Below, piece by piece: positions 5,509-6,479 of a stretch of DNA of 6,479 nucleotides. The notes below the pieces were generated by a model. It saw only the letters and a program-made list of their open reading frames with translations, made no database searches and was not told the origin of the DNA. Every line of letters begins with the position of its first letter. Within the stretch, counting starts at the first letter, position 1. Position numbers and translations under genes: made by a program. Source of the stretch: Oligoflexus sp. (lineage in GTDB: Bacteria; Bdellovibrionota_B; Oligoflexia; Oligoflexales; Oligoflexaceae); assembly GCA_030151925.1 (NCBI GenBank), contig JASLCY010000369.1, positions 1-6,479 on the forward strand. Reading direction: 5' to 3'.

Positions 5509-6479
5509 GAGAGGACGAGGGATTCGTTCTCGTCGATCACGCGGCCGACCAGATCGTAGTCGTGCGAATCCGTGATCAGCACCTTCTGAACCGTCCCCGG
5601 TTTATAAGCGCCGTCATTGATATAAACCACGCCGTCCACTTCGGGGGCCTGCGTCGAGAGGCGCCCTTCCGCCAGCAGATCGGATTCGTCCGACAGGCCT
5701 TTGATAAGCACGTCGACGGTCTGCCCCACGTAATCCATCAGGCGATCGGCTGAGATCTCGCGCTGCAAGGCCATGATCTCAGCCTGGCGCTCGACCTTCA
5801 CCTCTTCCGCGATCTGGTCCTTCATGCGGCCGGCGACCGTGCCTTCTTCCTGCGAATAAGTGAAGCAACCGAGATGGTCGAAGCGCTGCTCGACGATGAA
5901 GTCGCGCAGCTCCTCGAAGTCTTCCTGCGTCTCGCCGGGGAAGCCGACCATCACCGAAGTGCGGATCGCGATCCCGGGCACGCGTTCGCGGAGCTTGCGG
6001 AAGATCGCCTTGAGGCCGTCGCGCGAGATGTCGCGGTTCATCTTCTTCAGCAGCGCGTCGCTCGCATGCTGCACGGGGATATCGAGGTACTTCACGATCT
6101 TCGGATGGCTCGCGAAGAACTCGATGAATTCGTCGCTGATGTTCTCGGGGTAGACGTAGAGCAGGCGGATCCACTCGATGCCCTCGACCTGCACGAGCCC
6201 CTTGAGGAGCTCGAGGAGATCGGAGGAGCCCCAGTCGCGGCCGTAGGCGGCGAGGTCCTGCGCGATGAGGTTGATCTCCTTCACGCCGTCCTTCGCCAGG
6301 GCCTCGGCCTCGGCGATCACGTTCGGGATCGGGCGCGAACGGAGCTGGCCGCGGATCGCGGGGATGATGCAGAACGAGCAATTGTGCTGGCAGCCTTCCG
6401 CGACCTTCACGTAGGCCGAGCTCGCCGTGAGCGTATTCTTCTTCGGCAGGGAGCCGTCGTAGAGATAGTGCGTGCGCTG
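5505..6479 (-). CDS. rimO: Ribosomal protein S12 methylthiotransferase RimO, N-terminus cut by window edge
   Basis: Radical SAM enzyme with two [4Fe-4S] clusters that adds a methylthio group to the beta-carbon of a conserved aspartate in ribosomal protein S12. The visible 324 residues are the C-terminal three quarters; the family is about 440 long, so roughly 115 residues (most of the N-terminal methylthiotransferase domain) lie beyond 6479. The radical SAM triad CxxxCxxC is at visible residues 30, 34 and 37, followed by IIPAIRG. DIPVQHAS (133-140) and GFPGET (179-184) are further core motifs. A C-terminal TRAM domain spans about 248-317. The APEVDGVVYI segment and the TDSHDYDLVG ending point to RimO and not to the tRNA enzyme MiaB. 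The frame stays open to the window edge; the GTG at 6408-6410 is an internal valine, not a start. It is tail-to-tail with the glycine-zipper gene, six bases apart. Confidence 0.95.
   Translation of the reverse strand, partial: QRTHYLYDGSLPKKNTLTASSAYVKVAEGCQHNCSFCIIPAIRGQLRSRPIPNVIAEAEALAKDGVKEINLIAQDLAAYGRDWGSSDLLELLKGLVQVEGIEWIRLLYVYPENISDEFIEFFASHPKIVKYLDIPVQHASDALLKKMNRDISRDGLKAIFRKLRERVPGIAIRTSVMVGFPGETQEDFEELRDFIVEQRFDHLGCFTYSQEEGTVAGRMKDQIAEEVKVERQAEIMALQREISADRLMDYVGQTVDVLIKGLSDESDLLAEGRLSTQAPEVDGVVYINDGAYKPGTVQKVLITDSHDYDLVGRVIDENESLVLS

Noticed and set aside
5779..6381. A 200-codon minus-strand frame extremely rich in Arg and Pro
   Set aside because: It is an out-of-frame reading of rimO; the true frame has the radical SAM cysteines and TRAM domain.
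1..6479. Search for mobile elements, CRISPR arrays, tRNA/rRNA genes or a defence cassette
   Set aside because: No transposase or integrase frames, no long direct or inverted repeats, no spaced repeats and no RNA gene signatures were seen; the genes are conserved housekeeping ones.

Overview
The window reads as ordinary bacterial chromosome: a tightly packed, mostly minus-strand block of informational genes. On the minus strand, in transcription order, it holds rho (transcription terminator), rpmE (ribosomal protein L31, zinc-ribbon form), prfA (peptide chain release factor 1), prmC (the methyltransferase that modifies release factors) and an AI-2E/PerM-family membrane protein whose C-terminus runs off the left edge. 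To the right, a small exported glycine-zipper protein is encoded on the plus strand, divergent from rho. A 5'-truncated rimO (ribosomal protein S12 methylthiotransferase) on the minus strand runs off the right edge.

The organism is a Gram-negative-looking bacterium with fairly high GC. The order rho-rpmE-prfA-prmC is familiar from the former Deltaproteobacteria, including the Bdellovibrio/Oligoflexus side. The small exported protein and the long N-terminal extension on Rho would fit that group, but this placement is inferred from memory of gene order, not computed.

Region by region: 1-1005 AI-2E-type permease (minus, partial); 1022-1894 prmC; 1894-2976 prfA, sharing one base with prmC; 2977-3059 an 83-base gap holding a convincing intrinsic-terminator-like hairpin; 3060-3260 rpmE; 3261-3333 a short gap without a convincing terminator; 3334-4767 rho; 4768-5087 a 320-base divergent control region with a good sigma70-type promoter and a C-rich leader for rho on one side and a promoter for the exported protein on the other; 5088-5498 the exported protein; 5499-5504 a six-base gap, with both stop codons inside a small palindrome; 5505-6479 rimO.

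The genes share a theme of ending and tuning gene expression. Rho ends transcripts. RF1 ends translation at UAA/UAG. PrmC methylates the RF1 GGQ glutamine and is co-translated with it. L31 and RimO act on the ribosome. The best candidates for new biology are modest: a Rho leader that looks like a Rho target (autoregulation), a hairpin separating rho-rpmE from prfA-prmC, an unusual low-complexity N-terminal arm on Rho, and an uncharacterised seven-glycine zipper protein. I see no mobile element, CRISPR array, tRNA or rRNA, and no sign of a defence or other accessory system.
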